From NCBI RefSeq assembly GCF_963082655.1, contig NC_081552.1, forward strand, positions 122,612,458 to 122,676,457: a stretch of 64,000 nucleotides of DNA, given 5' to 3'. Of the stretch, positions 55,140-64,000 are shown piece after piece (the stretch's first letter is position 1; every line of letters starts with the position of its first letter). Source of the DNA: Stomoxys calcitrans. Its lineage: Eukaryota > Arthropoda > Insecta > Diptera > Muscidae. A program made the position numbers and the translations under genes. Below the pieces are notes generated by a model. It had not been told where the DNA came from, searched no databases, and saw only the letters and a list, made by a program, of their open reading frames with translations.

Positions 55140-57875
55140 TTACGCGCCTGCTACCGTGTCTGCATGAATGTTGTTCAGACCCGCTTGATATGCCGCTTGA
55201 TCTAGAGGTTCTCTCTTGTAGCGATGGACCTCACGCTCTAGATCGTGTAGATCAACCTTAAGGCTTCTGGGCGGTGGGTATCTATCCACAAGATGATGAT
55301 TTGGATGATTTCTGCGATAACAGCCCAGAAGGTATTGCTTAGACAGCATGTAGTTATGTCTTCGCACTGGTAGGATCTTTGTCTCCTGATGGAGGTGGTC
55401 CACATGAGAACTAAGGAGACAGCCCGTCGCAGTTCGGAGGGCGGCATTCTGACAGATCTGAATATAATTCCACTGCGTGTCACAAAGTTGACGTGACCAC
55501 ACTGGCGCTGCATAACTTACCACAGACCGGCCAATTGCTTTGTACGTGGTCAACAAGGTTTCTTTGTCTGCACCCCAAGTGCTGCCAGCGAGTGACTTGA
55601 GGACCTTGTTTCTACTTTTGACTTTATTGCAGATTGCTGTGGCATGTGGGGAGAAAGTGTAGGAGCTGTCAAATGTGACGCCAAGTATTTTGGGACACTT
55701 GATGGTCGGAATCATTTCTCCATCGACCATCACAGTCAGCTCAGAATTCACCTTACGCGTATTTGTAGTGAACAGTGTGGCTGAAGATTTGGTGGCGGAA
55801 ATCTTCAGATTTCTTGCAGCGAAATATGAGGCAAGCTCGTTGAGGTAGACGTTCAACCTATCGCAGATGTCATCAATGGGTGGGGGGCCTGATGCCATGA
55901 TCGTACAGTCGTCCGTCTGTTTCACTCTACGGTGTTTTGACTTCTTATCCCTAAATTCCACAAATGACTGGCGGCCACACAGATAATTCGCGACACAACG
56001 TTTCAGGCCTGGCTGGAGGGACGTGTTGGCGATGTCCTCAAATAATTTGGCATGGCTGACCGTGTCGAATGCCTTCGATAGGTCCAGTGCCACGAGGACC
56101 GTCCTATCACATGGCCTGGGTTGATTGAAGCCACGGCAAATGTGTGTGGTGATGGCATGCAAAGCTGTTGTTGTGCTGTGCAGTCTCCGAAATCCGTGTT
56201 GATGCTCGGCGAATGGAAATTCTCCAACGAGGCTCGGGAGGAGTAATGCCTCAAGCGTCTTAGCCACTGGTGAGAGAAGGGAGATCGGTCTGTACGACTC
56301 CCCCAAACTCGGGTCCTTACCAGGCTTCAGTAGCGGGATCACTCTGCCCATTTTCCAGACATCGGGAACTATAAGAGTGTTCAATGACAGGTTAAGGACT
56401 GTGGTAAGGTACTCAACTCCAGGTAAATCCAGATTCTTCAGCATCAATGTAGAGATTCCGTCGGGGCCCAACGCCTTGGAAGGTTTGGCGCCACGGATGA
56501 CATTCGTAACTTCGCCCACGGTAAATTGTGATGGCTGTTCATCGGCTCGGAGACCACGAATACGGCGAATGGCTCTCCTCCTTGCCCTGTCTCTCTCGGG
56601 ATGCACAATAAATTGACGGTTGAACAACCTGGCGCATCTCTTCGGATCAGTCACGGTTAACTCGCCAAAAGTGACTGAGGTCCTGTCGTCCCGTCTACCG
56701 GGGTTCGAGAGAGATTTAACAGTGGCCCACAATTTGCCTGCACCGGTGCCTAAGTTACATTGCTCCAATTGTTCCAGCCACAAATTCCGCTTATGTTCGT
56801 TGACTACCCTGTTTATTTCCAGATTCAGCTCGCTGATTCTGGGGTTAGCGGGGTCCATAGCACGAATCCCATCACGCTCGTCTGCGAGTACCACTGCTTG
56901 CGCCGGGAAATTGGGTCGCACTTGCGGTATTCGACCGGCTGGTATAAAGCAAGCGGCTGCTGCGTTGATGATGTCTCGGAATTTCCTCTCGGCCACAAGC
57001 ACATCAGAGGGGGGTGGCAGTTCATTGAAGCGGCGATTGGTATACTCTCTGAAGCCAGTCCAATTGGCCTTCTTGTAATTGATGAACGTCCGGCGCTCAG
57101 AGGTTATGAAGTCGGGTGGTCGGTCGATGGTGAGGATTATGGGGAGGTGGTCTGACCCCAAAGAGATGACGGCTTGCCAGGATACGTCACTCAGGAGATC
57201 AGGGGATGCGATTGAGATGTCTGGCGAGCTGCTGCACCTCCTCGTAATCCTAGTGGGGGCATCCTCATTCACCGTGCAAAACGTGGAGCTATCTATCTGC
57301 TCTGCCAAAGCTATGCCACGCTGGTCGTTACCTAGGGGAGAATGCCATGACGAGTGATGTGCATTAAAATCCCCCAGAACCAGACGACTATGGCCAGATA
57401 GCAACCCACTAATGTCGGGGCTGTAGGCCTGGCCATTAATCGGGACACAGCTACCAACCGGCGGTATATACACGTTGTATATCTCTATCTCGGCAGTACC
57501 AGACCTGACTGCTACCCCCATACATTCCATGTATGGGTCACTAGCGTCAAGCGCAGGCGAGATAGGTCTATACTGCACGGAATGGTGTATAACGAAGGCC
57601 AATCCCCCACCTCCATTTCTTGAGCGATCCTTACGTAGCTCATTGTAGCCGTGACAACTGTGCAAGCTGCAGGTGTTAGTCAGCTTTGTCTCCTGGATCG
57701 CTGCGACCGATATGTTTTTCCGACTCATGAAATCTACAATCTCATCAATCTTGCCTCGCAGTCCATTGCAGTTTAACTGCAAGAACGATACATTTCCTGA
57801 CACTGGCCTGGCAATAGTAGGGCTAGGGTGCTGTCGTTGCATAAATTGCCGTACGGGAGAGGTCGGGGGGGTCAC
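55140..57875 (-). CDS. LINE endonuclease-reverse transcriptase, RT core deleted (911 codons)
   Basis: Endonuclease: FLQLNCNGLRGKIDEI (31-46), IQETKLT (60-66), LVLGDFNAHHSSWH (165-178) and ISLGSDHLPIILTI (237-250), all catalytic residues present. RT: ALGPDGISTLMLKN (468-481), YRPISLLSPVAKTLEA (528-543), HQHGFRRLHSTTTALHA (558-574), motif A LVALDLSKAFDTVSH (594-608). At residue 653 the frame passes from KHRRVKQ straight into TDDCTIMASG: the segment with the PQG/LSP motif and the first half of YADD, some 30 residues in relatives, is missing without shifting the frame. The thumb (KILGVTFD, 729-736) follows. The first codon is GTG at 57875; the frame is open further upstream. Best described as jockey/I-like; polymerase activity is unlikely. 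Confidence 0.88.
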   Translation of the reverse strand: MTPPTSPVRQFMQRQHPSPTIARPVSGNVSFLQLNCNGLRGKIDEIVDFMSRKNISVAAIQETKLTNTCSLHSCHGYNELRKDRSRNGGGGLAFVIHHSVQYRPISPALDASDPYMECMGVAVRSGTAEIEIYNVYIPPVGSCVPINGQAYSPDISGLLSGHSRLVLGDFNAHHSSWHSPLGNDQRGIALAEQIDSSTFCTVNEDAPTRITRRCSSSPDISIASPDLLSDVSWQAVISLGSDHLPIILTIDRPPDFITSERRTFINYKKANWTGFREYTNRRFNELPPPSDVLVAERKFRDIINAAAACFIPAGRIPQVRPNFPAQAVVLADERDGIRAMDPANPRISELNLEINRVVNEHKRNLWLEQLEQCNLGTGAGKLWATVKSLSNPGRRDDRTSVTFGELTVTDPKRCARLFNRQFIVHPERDRARRRAIRRIRGLRADEQPSQFTVGEVTNVIRGAKPSKALGPDGISTLMLKNLDLPGVEYLTTVLNLSLNTLIVPDVWKMGRVIPLLKPGKDPSLGESYRPISLLSPVAKTLEALLLPSLVGEFPFAEHQHGFRRLHSTTTALHAITTHICRGFNQPRPCDRTVLVALDLSKAFDTVSHAKLFEDIANTSLQPGLKRCVANYLCGRQSFVEFRDKKSKHRRVKQTDDCTIMASGPPPIDDICDRLNVYLNELASYFAARNLKISATKSSATLFTTNTRKVNSELTVMVDGEMIPTIKCPKILGVTFDSSYTFSPHATAICNKVKSRNKVLKSLAGSTWGADKETLLTTYKAIGRSVVSYAAPVWSRQLCDTQWNYIQICQNAALRTATGCLLSSHVDHLHQETKILPVRRHNYMLSKQYLLGCYRRNHPNHHLVDRYPPPRSLKVDLHDLEREVHRYKREPLDQAAYQAGLNNIHADTVAGA

Positions 57876-57886
57876 ATAGTCCGACG

Positions 57887-59290
57887 ACGATATCCAATTG
57901 TCGGACCAAGTGTTTGGGGTTCCACCCCTTCCTCAAAACACCCCCAAACAAGGCTTATTTACTGACCATGGCAATATGGGGCTTAGATAAAAGGTATTTG
58001 AGTGTAGCACACGAATCTGATATCCAAATGTGGGCCAAGTGTTTAGGGGGCCGCCCCTCTCAAAAACACCCTCAAAAAGAGGACAATTTTACGACCATAG
58101 CAATATGGGGCTCAAATGAAAGGTCTTTGGGATTAAAGCAGGAATCTGATATCAATATTTGGAAAAAAGTGTCTATGGGGACACACCACCCCCATTACAC
58201 CATCCATATAGGACGTATTTGCTGACCAATCCAATATGGGACTGTAATAAGAGGTATTTTAAAGTAGAACACGACTCCGATATATAATTTTAGAGCCAAG
58301 TCACTGAACGGCCGCCCCATCCCCCAAAACACTCCCCAAACCCGACATGTTTGCAGACTATGGAATATGGGGCTCAAGGTGAAAGGTATTTGGGAGTAAA
58401 ACTCGAATCTGATATCAAAATTCGGGACCAACTGCCCGAAGGAGACGTTCCACCCCCATAACAACCCCCAAATGGGACGGATTTGCTCTCCATGACAATT
58501 TGGGTATTAAAGGGAGTGAATCTCGATATTGATATTTTTTAGGGCCCATTGCCCAAACCGGACATATTTGCTGACTTTTGCAATAAGGGGTTAAATGAAA
58601 GGGATTTGATATTATAAAACTAATTTGATATCTAATTTTGAGGCTCATGCCAATGTGGGGTTCAAAAATATGATATTTGAGAGTAGAGAACAATGCTGAT
58701 ATATTTTCAGGGCTATGTGTTTGGGGGACTACCCCACTCTCCAAAACTCCCCTAAATCGAGCATATTTACCGACCACGTCAATGTGGGGCTCAAATATAG
58801 GTATTTGAGAATAGAAAACGAATCTGATAACCAAATGTGGGACCATGTATTTGGGGCACAGCCCCTTTTCCAAAACACCCCCCACAGAGAATAAATTTTG
58901 GGTCCAAGTGTTTGAAGACGCCTTATCTCATAAACTCCCCTTAAACCAATGCCAATATGGGATTTAAATAAATGGTATTTGAGCACGATGCCGATATTTT
59001 TTCAGGGCCAAGTTCCTAGGGGACCACCTCACCCCTGAAAAACCCCCAAATCGGACATTATGACAATACCCGGCTGAAATAAAGACTTTTGAGGATAGAG
59101 TATATCAAAACCCCAAACGCTAATGACCCTATAGCCTCCGAGCGAATTCATAGACCAATAAAGATCATATAGGATTCAGATAAATAATTTATATTCGCAT
59201 ACTGTAAGTCAAGCGGTTTACATATATATTTTCGTAGCATGGTTAACTAAAGGCTTTTAAATTGTCGAAAATACATATTCAATTCATAAT
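57887..59290. mobile_element. Family E repeat element, copy 2
   Basis: Units about 129-132 bases apart (CAATATGGGGCT at about 57971, 58100, CAATATGGGACT at 58229, GAATATGGGGCT at 58361) with CGAATCTGATATCCAAATGT and CCCCAAAACACCCCC-type blocks. The right end (59150-59285: AATAAAGATCATATAGGATT, TTTTCGTAGCATGGTTAACT) matches the right end of the copy at 37353-38850, but the GC-rich terminus is lost. Non-coding. Confidence 0.72.
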
Positions 59291-59329
59291 TTTGTTCAAT
59301 ATAAAATAAAATTCAGAAAAGTGCATGAA

Positions 59330-60170
59330 ATCTTTATTTGAATCAATAGTACGTTCCATATGACTTTATGTTTGAAGATAATTTTGTGAATTTGTTGACC
59401 GTGACAACGCATTAAATTGTCCATCCACTTAGTGCAATTTTGGCATACACTTTACAAAATTTCGGTCGGTATCTAACGAATAAACGTTCCATATGATTTA
59501 ATGTTTGAAGATAATTTCATGAATATGTTGACCTTGACTGCACCTCAAATTATCCATCCGCTTAGTCCAATTTTGGCATACTCTCTCTGAAATTTCGGCC
59601 GGTATCTTACGAATGAATGCTTCAATGATGTCTTTCAATGCTTGAAGTGAAGCGGGCTTGTCTGTATAGACATGAGCTTTAACATAGCACTGCAAAAAAA
59701 TGATCTAAAGGCTTAAAATCGCATGATCTAGGCAGCCAATTGCCCAGTCCCGAACGTGAAATAAAATATTCACCGAACTAGACTCTTAATAAGTCAATTG
59801 TTACACTTGCTGTGTGGCATGTGGCAACGTCTTGTTGAAACAACATGTCATGCAAGTATAGCTCTTGCATTTTGGGCAAAAACAAGTTGGATATCATCTC
59901 ACGATAGCGCTCACTATTCACAGTTACGTTATGATTCGCATCAGCTTTGAAGAAGTACGGTCCAATGATGCCATCATCCCATAAACTGGATGATCTTCAC
60001 TCCAAAGTTGACAATTCTGCTTATTTACGTGCCCATTAAACCAAAAGTGAGCTTCGTCGCTCAATGGAAAAAGTGCGCGATGAACTTTCATAACAGAGCA
60101 CGCATTTTGATAATAAAATTCAATAATTTGTAAGCATTGTTCGTTTTTAAGACGACTCATGGTTTAATTA
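59330..60170 (-). pseudogene. Tc1/mariner-like transposase relic, same family as the fold-back element
   Basis: Minus strand: MSRLKNEQCLQIIEFYYQNA (60160 on), then directly LSDEAHFWFNGHVNKQNCQL. About 130 residues between the DNA-binding start and the first catalytic Asp are missing. Next, in other frames, come GIIGPYFFKADANHNVTVNS, FQQDVATCHTASVTIDLLR (second Asp), NWLPRSCDFKPLDHFF (third acidic site) and AHVYTDKPASLQALKDIIEA with RVCQNWTKRMDNLRCSQGQH. The last ~125 bases of the gene are present twice in direct order (59351-59479 and 59481-59605). Confidence 0.78.
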
Positions 60171-61500
60171 TAGACAGTGAAGCAAAACACGAAATATGTG
60201 TGAGCTGTTTAAATCAGTGTTGCCACAAAGATAATAGCTAAAAAATCACATGTTACAAACAACATACAAACAAACAAACACAAATTCATTTGAATTTGAA
60301 TTTTATAGATTAGAGTTACATCAGCAATGAAATGAAAAATTTGAAGGAATTGGAAACACAATTTTAAAACCGCGAAATGATCACACAGATTAATTTACAT
60401 TTTAAAATAGTTATTTCAAATAAAACCATTTCGGTTTTTTTTGCAATTCCATAATTCAAAAAACAGAATTTAAGCAATTGAGGCAGAGCTTATAGTGATT
60501 AAGGGGCGAAAATTCTGGTAGAAATTAGTTAGTCTCTTTTCGACCGTACATTTGAGCACAGTGAATTATTATTTAAAACATTTTAAAGATTACTTTTTGA
60601 CTTTTGGTTTTCTTCCTTGAAAATCTTTGTACAATAAAAAGATATTTGCGAATAAGAATTTCCTGATATGTTATGTACGAAAATCTTTAATGAAATTCGT
60701 CGAGTCAAAAAGCATTTTTACAAAAAGGTGGGTATTATGTTTGTGTTTCACAGTGAAATACCCATGTTTTTCCCGATTACTTTTTTAAAAGACTGCAAAA
60801 ATTATCATGGATAACATAACACTTTTATCAAAATATTATCATAAATAATAGGAATGTCCTAATGAATAAAATCAGCAAGTCGTTTTGCTTAAAATCCATT
60901 ATTACAAAAAGGAATCGTAAAAATATTAATTTTTACAGTAAAACACGAACCTAATTTAAGTGAGGAAATGTGTTAAAATAATATTAGTCAGCAGAGTTTT
61001 ATCTATGGCGCTGGGTCATTTGACATCAATTAGTGGGTAAAGAACGTTTACAACTGCAATAATGTGGAAATCTCTTTTCTTATTTTATCTTCAATAAATT
61101 AAAAAAAAAACTGTAGGGCTTCTAAACATAATAGAAATTATTAGTATATACGACAATAGTTGGATTCAATTTTTACGCTACGGATTTTCGATCGTACCGT
61201 AAAAAACGGATTTTCGATCGATTTTAATAAAGTTCGAAGAAGAAATTAGCAACACCATTTTAAGAAATTAGCAACACCATTTTAAAAATAAAAAAATTAG
61301 CAACACCTTCGTAAAAATTGGTCAAAATTTATTTTTTGATTTTTTCAAGTATAGATCGATTTGGGCCGTACTTGTCATGGCTGTTAGAAGTCATAATAAA
61401 ATACCACCTCCACCTTTAGACTTCTGTCTATTATTTCTATTTCATCGTCCTAATATAGTAATTTTATATAACGGTACGTAGTCTATTGTTACAAACTAAT
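60171..61500. other. No gene recognised; short direct repeats
   Basis: AT-rich. GAAATTAGCAACACCATTTT is repeated two to three times at 61242-61310, and ACGGATTTTCGATCG twice at about 61184-61222. A short DINE-like phrase (ATCGATTTGGGCCGTACTTG) occurs at 61355-61400. Confidence 0.5.
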
Positions 61501-62135
61501 CCTTAAAAATAAACGACAATTCTAATCATATGGTAATTCAGGTAATTGATTATATGGATCCTAACTTAAGGGGTGTTCACATTTATACTGGGGCATTTCA
61601 CACGGTAAGATATGTCGTAACATTACGCCCTCACCCCATTAAAAAATAATTTTTTGATTTAAAAAAAAAATTATTTTAGCAACTCAATTTTAAACATATT
61701 TAATTTTACAAATTTTCAATTCAATTTCGATTTTTTCAGCATATTACTATGGTATTTCTTAATTTCACCATCTACATTTATCAAGGTGTTTACACCATCT
61801 TTACTAACTACACTATATGGACTTAAATTCGGTGATTGACTCTCCTTTCAATAGTTCATCTAAGTAATACCAAATCGCCCGTAATCAATTTAAGGGGACT
61901 AGCATTTTCGGTTTTAGTAAGTCTTTCCATTTGCAATTTTTCTAACTTTTCTTTAGATTCCAAAAGAGAAAATTTTAGTCTTTGCTTCCTTTTATTGGAA
62001 TAATCTTCGATAATTTAAAATTGTGTATCTTTTCTTGAGTCGACATGGGGTGTTGTTCGAAAATGAAGAATACGGTATCCAAGCGTCCCATTCAATAATC
62101 TATGGAAATATTTAGCAGAAATTCATTGAATGATT

Positions 62136-62851
62136 TCACTCTACTGAACCAAGAATTTCATGGTGATATTGAGTACTAATATCCAGCAAACGACATACCT
62201 CAGTCATTAATTGGCTCGAGAATTCAGTTCCATTGTCTGACTTAGGAGTTTTAAAATGTCCATAAAACAAAATGAACTTCACTACTAGCCTCTTCGCTAC
62301 TGTCTTCGCATTTTTTGTCTCCACAGGACATGCTACTATATATTTCGTTAAATCACATTTGATGGTTAAAACATGTCAATAACCATTCGATATTTTCAGC
62401 GGATCTACCATATCTATGGATACTACCTCAATACTTGTTCCCGACGTACCTTTTAATGTCATTGTTTCTTTTCATTATCGCTGTAACACGTTGTAATTCT
62501 ACATTTACCAAACTCTATTGTTGGTCTTTTTCGTGATAAAAATTTAAGTTTTGTTACATTCTTTATATCAATGAGTGTTGTACATTCCCAAACTGAAAGT
62601 TGACCAGGCTTAAGTTGAAGGGTGTCACCGTTGTTGTTACTACCTGTGTTCTTAGTATTAAGAAGCTTTTCTCTACTTCTAGTGATTGCTAGAATCTTTT
62701 TGTCACGTTCGGGTGTTGTGGGGATCATAGCCTTTAGAGCTTCGCTATTTATACCACTCCTGGACAGTGCGTCAGCATTTGTGTTGATTTTTCCTTTTTT
62801 ATAAACGATATCAAAATCATAATCACACGAGTTCATAGGAATAATTGCCAT
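62136..62851 (-). pseudogene. Gypsy RNase H end and integrase core fragments
   Basis: 62851-62459 begins with the end of RNase H (YDFDIVYKKGKINTNADALS). The part before it (ALGAVLSQTC, about 62915) is joined with most of the RNase H domain missing. The integrase core follows after stops: VVSIDMVDPLKISN (first Asp), TIKCDLTKYIVACP, then 62324-62136 with TPKSDNGTEFSSQL (second Asp) and YHHEILGSVE, whose last Glu is the third catalytic residue and is directly followed by a stop. Confidence 0.75.
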
Positions 62852-63239
62852 CTTCGAGGACAGGTTTGAGACAACACTGCTCCTAAGGCATATTGGTTCC
62901 AGTTGGCAGTTCCTGAGAGGTTCGAAAGCTTTTTGGCGTTCTGGATTTCATTCAAATTTCTCATTCTTTTTCAGAAGTGCATTTAAACTTCTCGCTTTGT
63001 CAGCAAAATTTGGTATAGGCCTACTAGTTGCAAAATGCCACATATTTTCATCAGAATTCGTAGATATTGGGTAATTTTTGATTCCTTTATCCTTGGCTGG
63101 GTTGGTTTTTACACCTTTATCAGGTGTCCCCAATAGACTACCTCTGGCTTTAAAAAACTGTATTTTGTTCCATTTAGCTTTAGATTAAACCTTCACAATC
63201 GCTGAAAAACGTTGCATACATTTTCATTGTTATCTCTTT

Positions 63240-63509
63240 ATTCTGGGCCATATACAATTATATCAACGTATAAGAATGCGGTTGCATCAAAACCACTTAA
63301 AGCGATAGTAAGCATTCTTTGGAAACTATTAAAAAAATCTTCAAACCAAAAGGCAAACGTTTAAATTGGTAATGGCCATCTGTTGGTAAAAATGTTGTAA
63401 AATGGCATAAATCTGTGTGTAGGTTTATCTGATGGAATGCACTTGTCATGTCCAAAGTTGAAAAATATTTCGCTTTACCTAGCCGACCCAAAACGTCTTC
63501 AATTCTCAA
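63240..63509 (-). pseudogene. Gypsy reverse transcriptase fragment
   Basis: VLGRLGKAKYFSTLDMTSAF with HQINL is RT motif A with its catalytic Asp; HYQFKRLPFGLK is the following conserved block. After a frameshift comes TAFLYVDIIVYG: the normal YVDD has become YVD-I, so one catalytic Asp codon is missing (about 63264-63275). Confidence 0.8.
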
Positions 63510-64000
63510 TTAATTGGCTAATCGAATGCTCTGTTATATCATCATTGATTAATTGTTCGACTTGATTGTTTGTTTCTTCCATTTGTGTTTGAGGGAGTCT
63601 ATAGTTCTTTATGTACACTGGTGAAGAATTAGTTTTAGCGTGTCATATATGGTACTTTTTAACGGGTGCAACTTGCAATCGATATCATCAGTCATTACAT
63701 CCTCGTCAGTGGTGTTTAAAATTTTTACATATATTCATCCATTTCACGGTATTAGACAATTTGCAAGAAATATGCCTATTGTTATTCCATTATTCATTAA
63801 TACAGAATCTTCCTCCACCTTCATATCAAGTAGTAATATCGCCTCAGATCTTGATTTTCCTGTCTACTTACTTCGAGCAGGCTTGGAATCAATTGGTAAC
63901 ACAATGTCTTTATTTTGAATATAAAATGTTATGGTATGTGTCTCAAAGTCCATTTGGTATAGATATTTCGCCAAAATATCGCGACCTATGAATTCATCTG

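Larger units (their letters stand above)
54779..57886 (-). mobile_element. LINE with 911-codon frame and (CAA)n tail
   Basis: The 3' end (left) is a run of TTG/CAA units at 54779-54803. The element reads endonuclease, RT and a C-terminal zinc knuckle on the minus strand. The 5' side ends near 57886 against a family E repeat; any ORF1 is missing, so it is 5'-truncated or rearranged. The frame is almost intact, but the RT has a core deletion and the C-terminus has a stop and a frameshift. Confidence 0.88.
61500..64000 (-). mobile_element. Gypsy-type LTR retrotransposon pol relic
   Basis: Minus-strand order from 64000: protease/pre-RT region (DEFIGRDILAKY, IYVKILNTTDEDVMTDDIDC), RT (63509-63240), RNase H (about 62930-62780), integrase (about 62440-62136) and a degenerate tail to about 61500. 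This is the PR-RT-RH-IN order of Ty3/gypsy elements. Many frameshifts, a catalytic codon loss in RT and a deletion inside RNase H show a dead copy. The 5' part runs off the window. I see no clear LTR at the left end. Confidence 0.8.

Noticed and set aside
56620..57357. Plus-strand frames of 152, 131 and 92 codons
   Set aside because: Antisense shadows of the long LINE frame 55140-57875.
63611..63991. Plus-strand 126-codon frame at the window end
   Set aside because: Antisense to the gypsy protease/pre-RT segment, which has recognisable motifs.

Overview
The window is a piece of nuclear DNA from a dipteran, most likely a calyptrate (muscid-type) fly. The reasons are the very AT-rich background, at least fifteen copies or fragments of DINE-1-like elements carrying the AAGTATATATATTCTTGATC block and (GTCY)n microsatellites known from fly Helentron derivatives, LOA/jockey/I-type LINEs, BEL and gypsy LTR elements and mariners. 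I find no convincing host gene, no rRNA, no free-standing tRNA gene and no CRISPR array. Nearly every long reading frame is part of a mobile element, or a shadow of a tandem repeat.

Layout. 1-1490: decayed LINE (+) with a 5'-truncated LINE tail nested in it. 2431-2745: tRNA-derived SINE. 3220-6650: rearranged RNase H-type LINE (-). 6935-10020: two DINE-like elements (-), the second with a 153-bp internal array. 10405-14285: a BEL/Pao gag-protease relic (-) split by a DINE and a fold-back element. 14460-16830: LINE fragments around a deletion-derivative mariner sitting in (TA)n. 17820-23127: a GGTACC-rich repeat family broken by two DINEs and a LINE deletion derivative. 23128-29408: LINE pieces (-), a second mariner (+) and a DINE (+). 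29472-39030: second SINE, several DINEs and a family with ~130-bp units. 39040-45741: dead mariner, then three DINEs head to tail, the middle one holding a young LINE with a 784-codon open frame. 45742-50800: a two-ORF LINE (-) interrupted by a DINE and by a fold-back Tc1/mariner relative. 50838-54353: more DINEs. 54779-57886: LINE (-) with a 911-codon frame that has lost part of the reverse transcriptase core. 57887-59290: second ~130-bp-unit element. 59330-60170: Tc1/mariner relic (-). About 61500-64000: gypsy-type pol relic (-).

The window is therefore a record of nested insertions rather than a gene neighbourhood. DINE strands below follow the Drosophila convention: the 5' end begins TTTTATACCCTCC and the 3' end is the TTCGGCCCGGCCGAA hairpin followed by CTTAGCACGCTTTTACTTGTT-like sequence. 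Family names come from motif recognition without any database search, and clade names for the LINEs are provisional.
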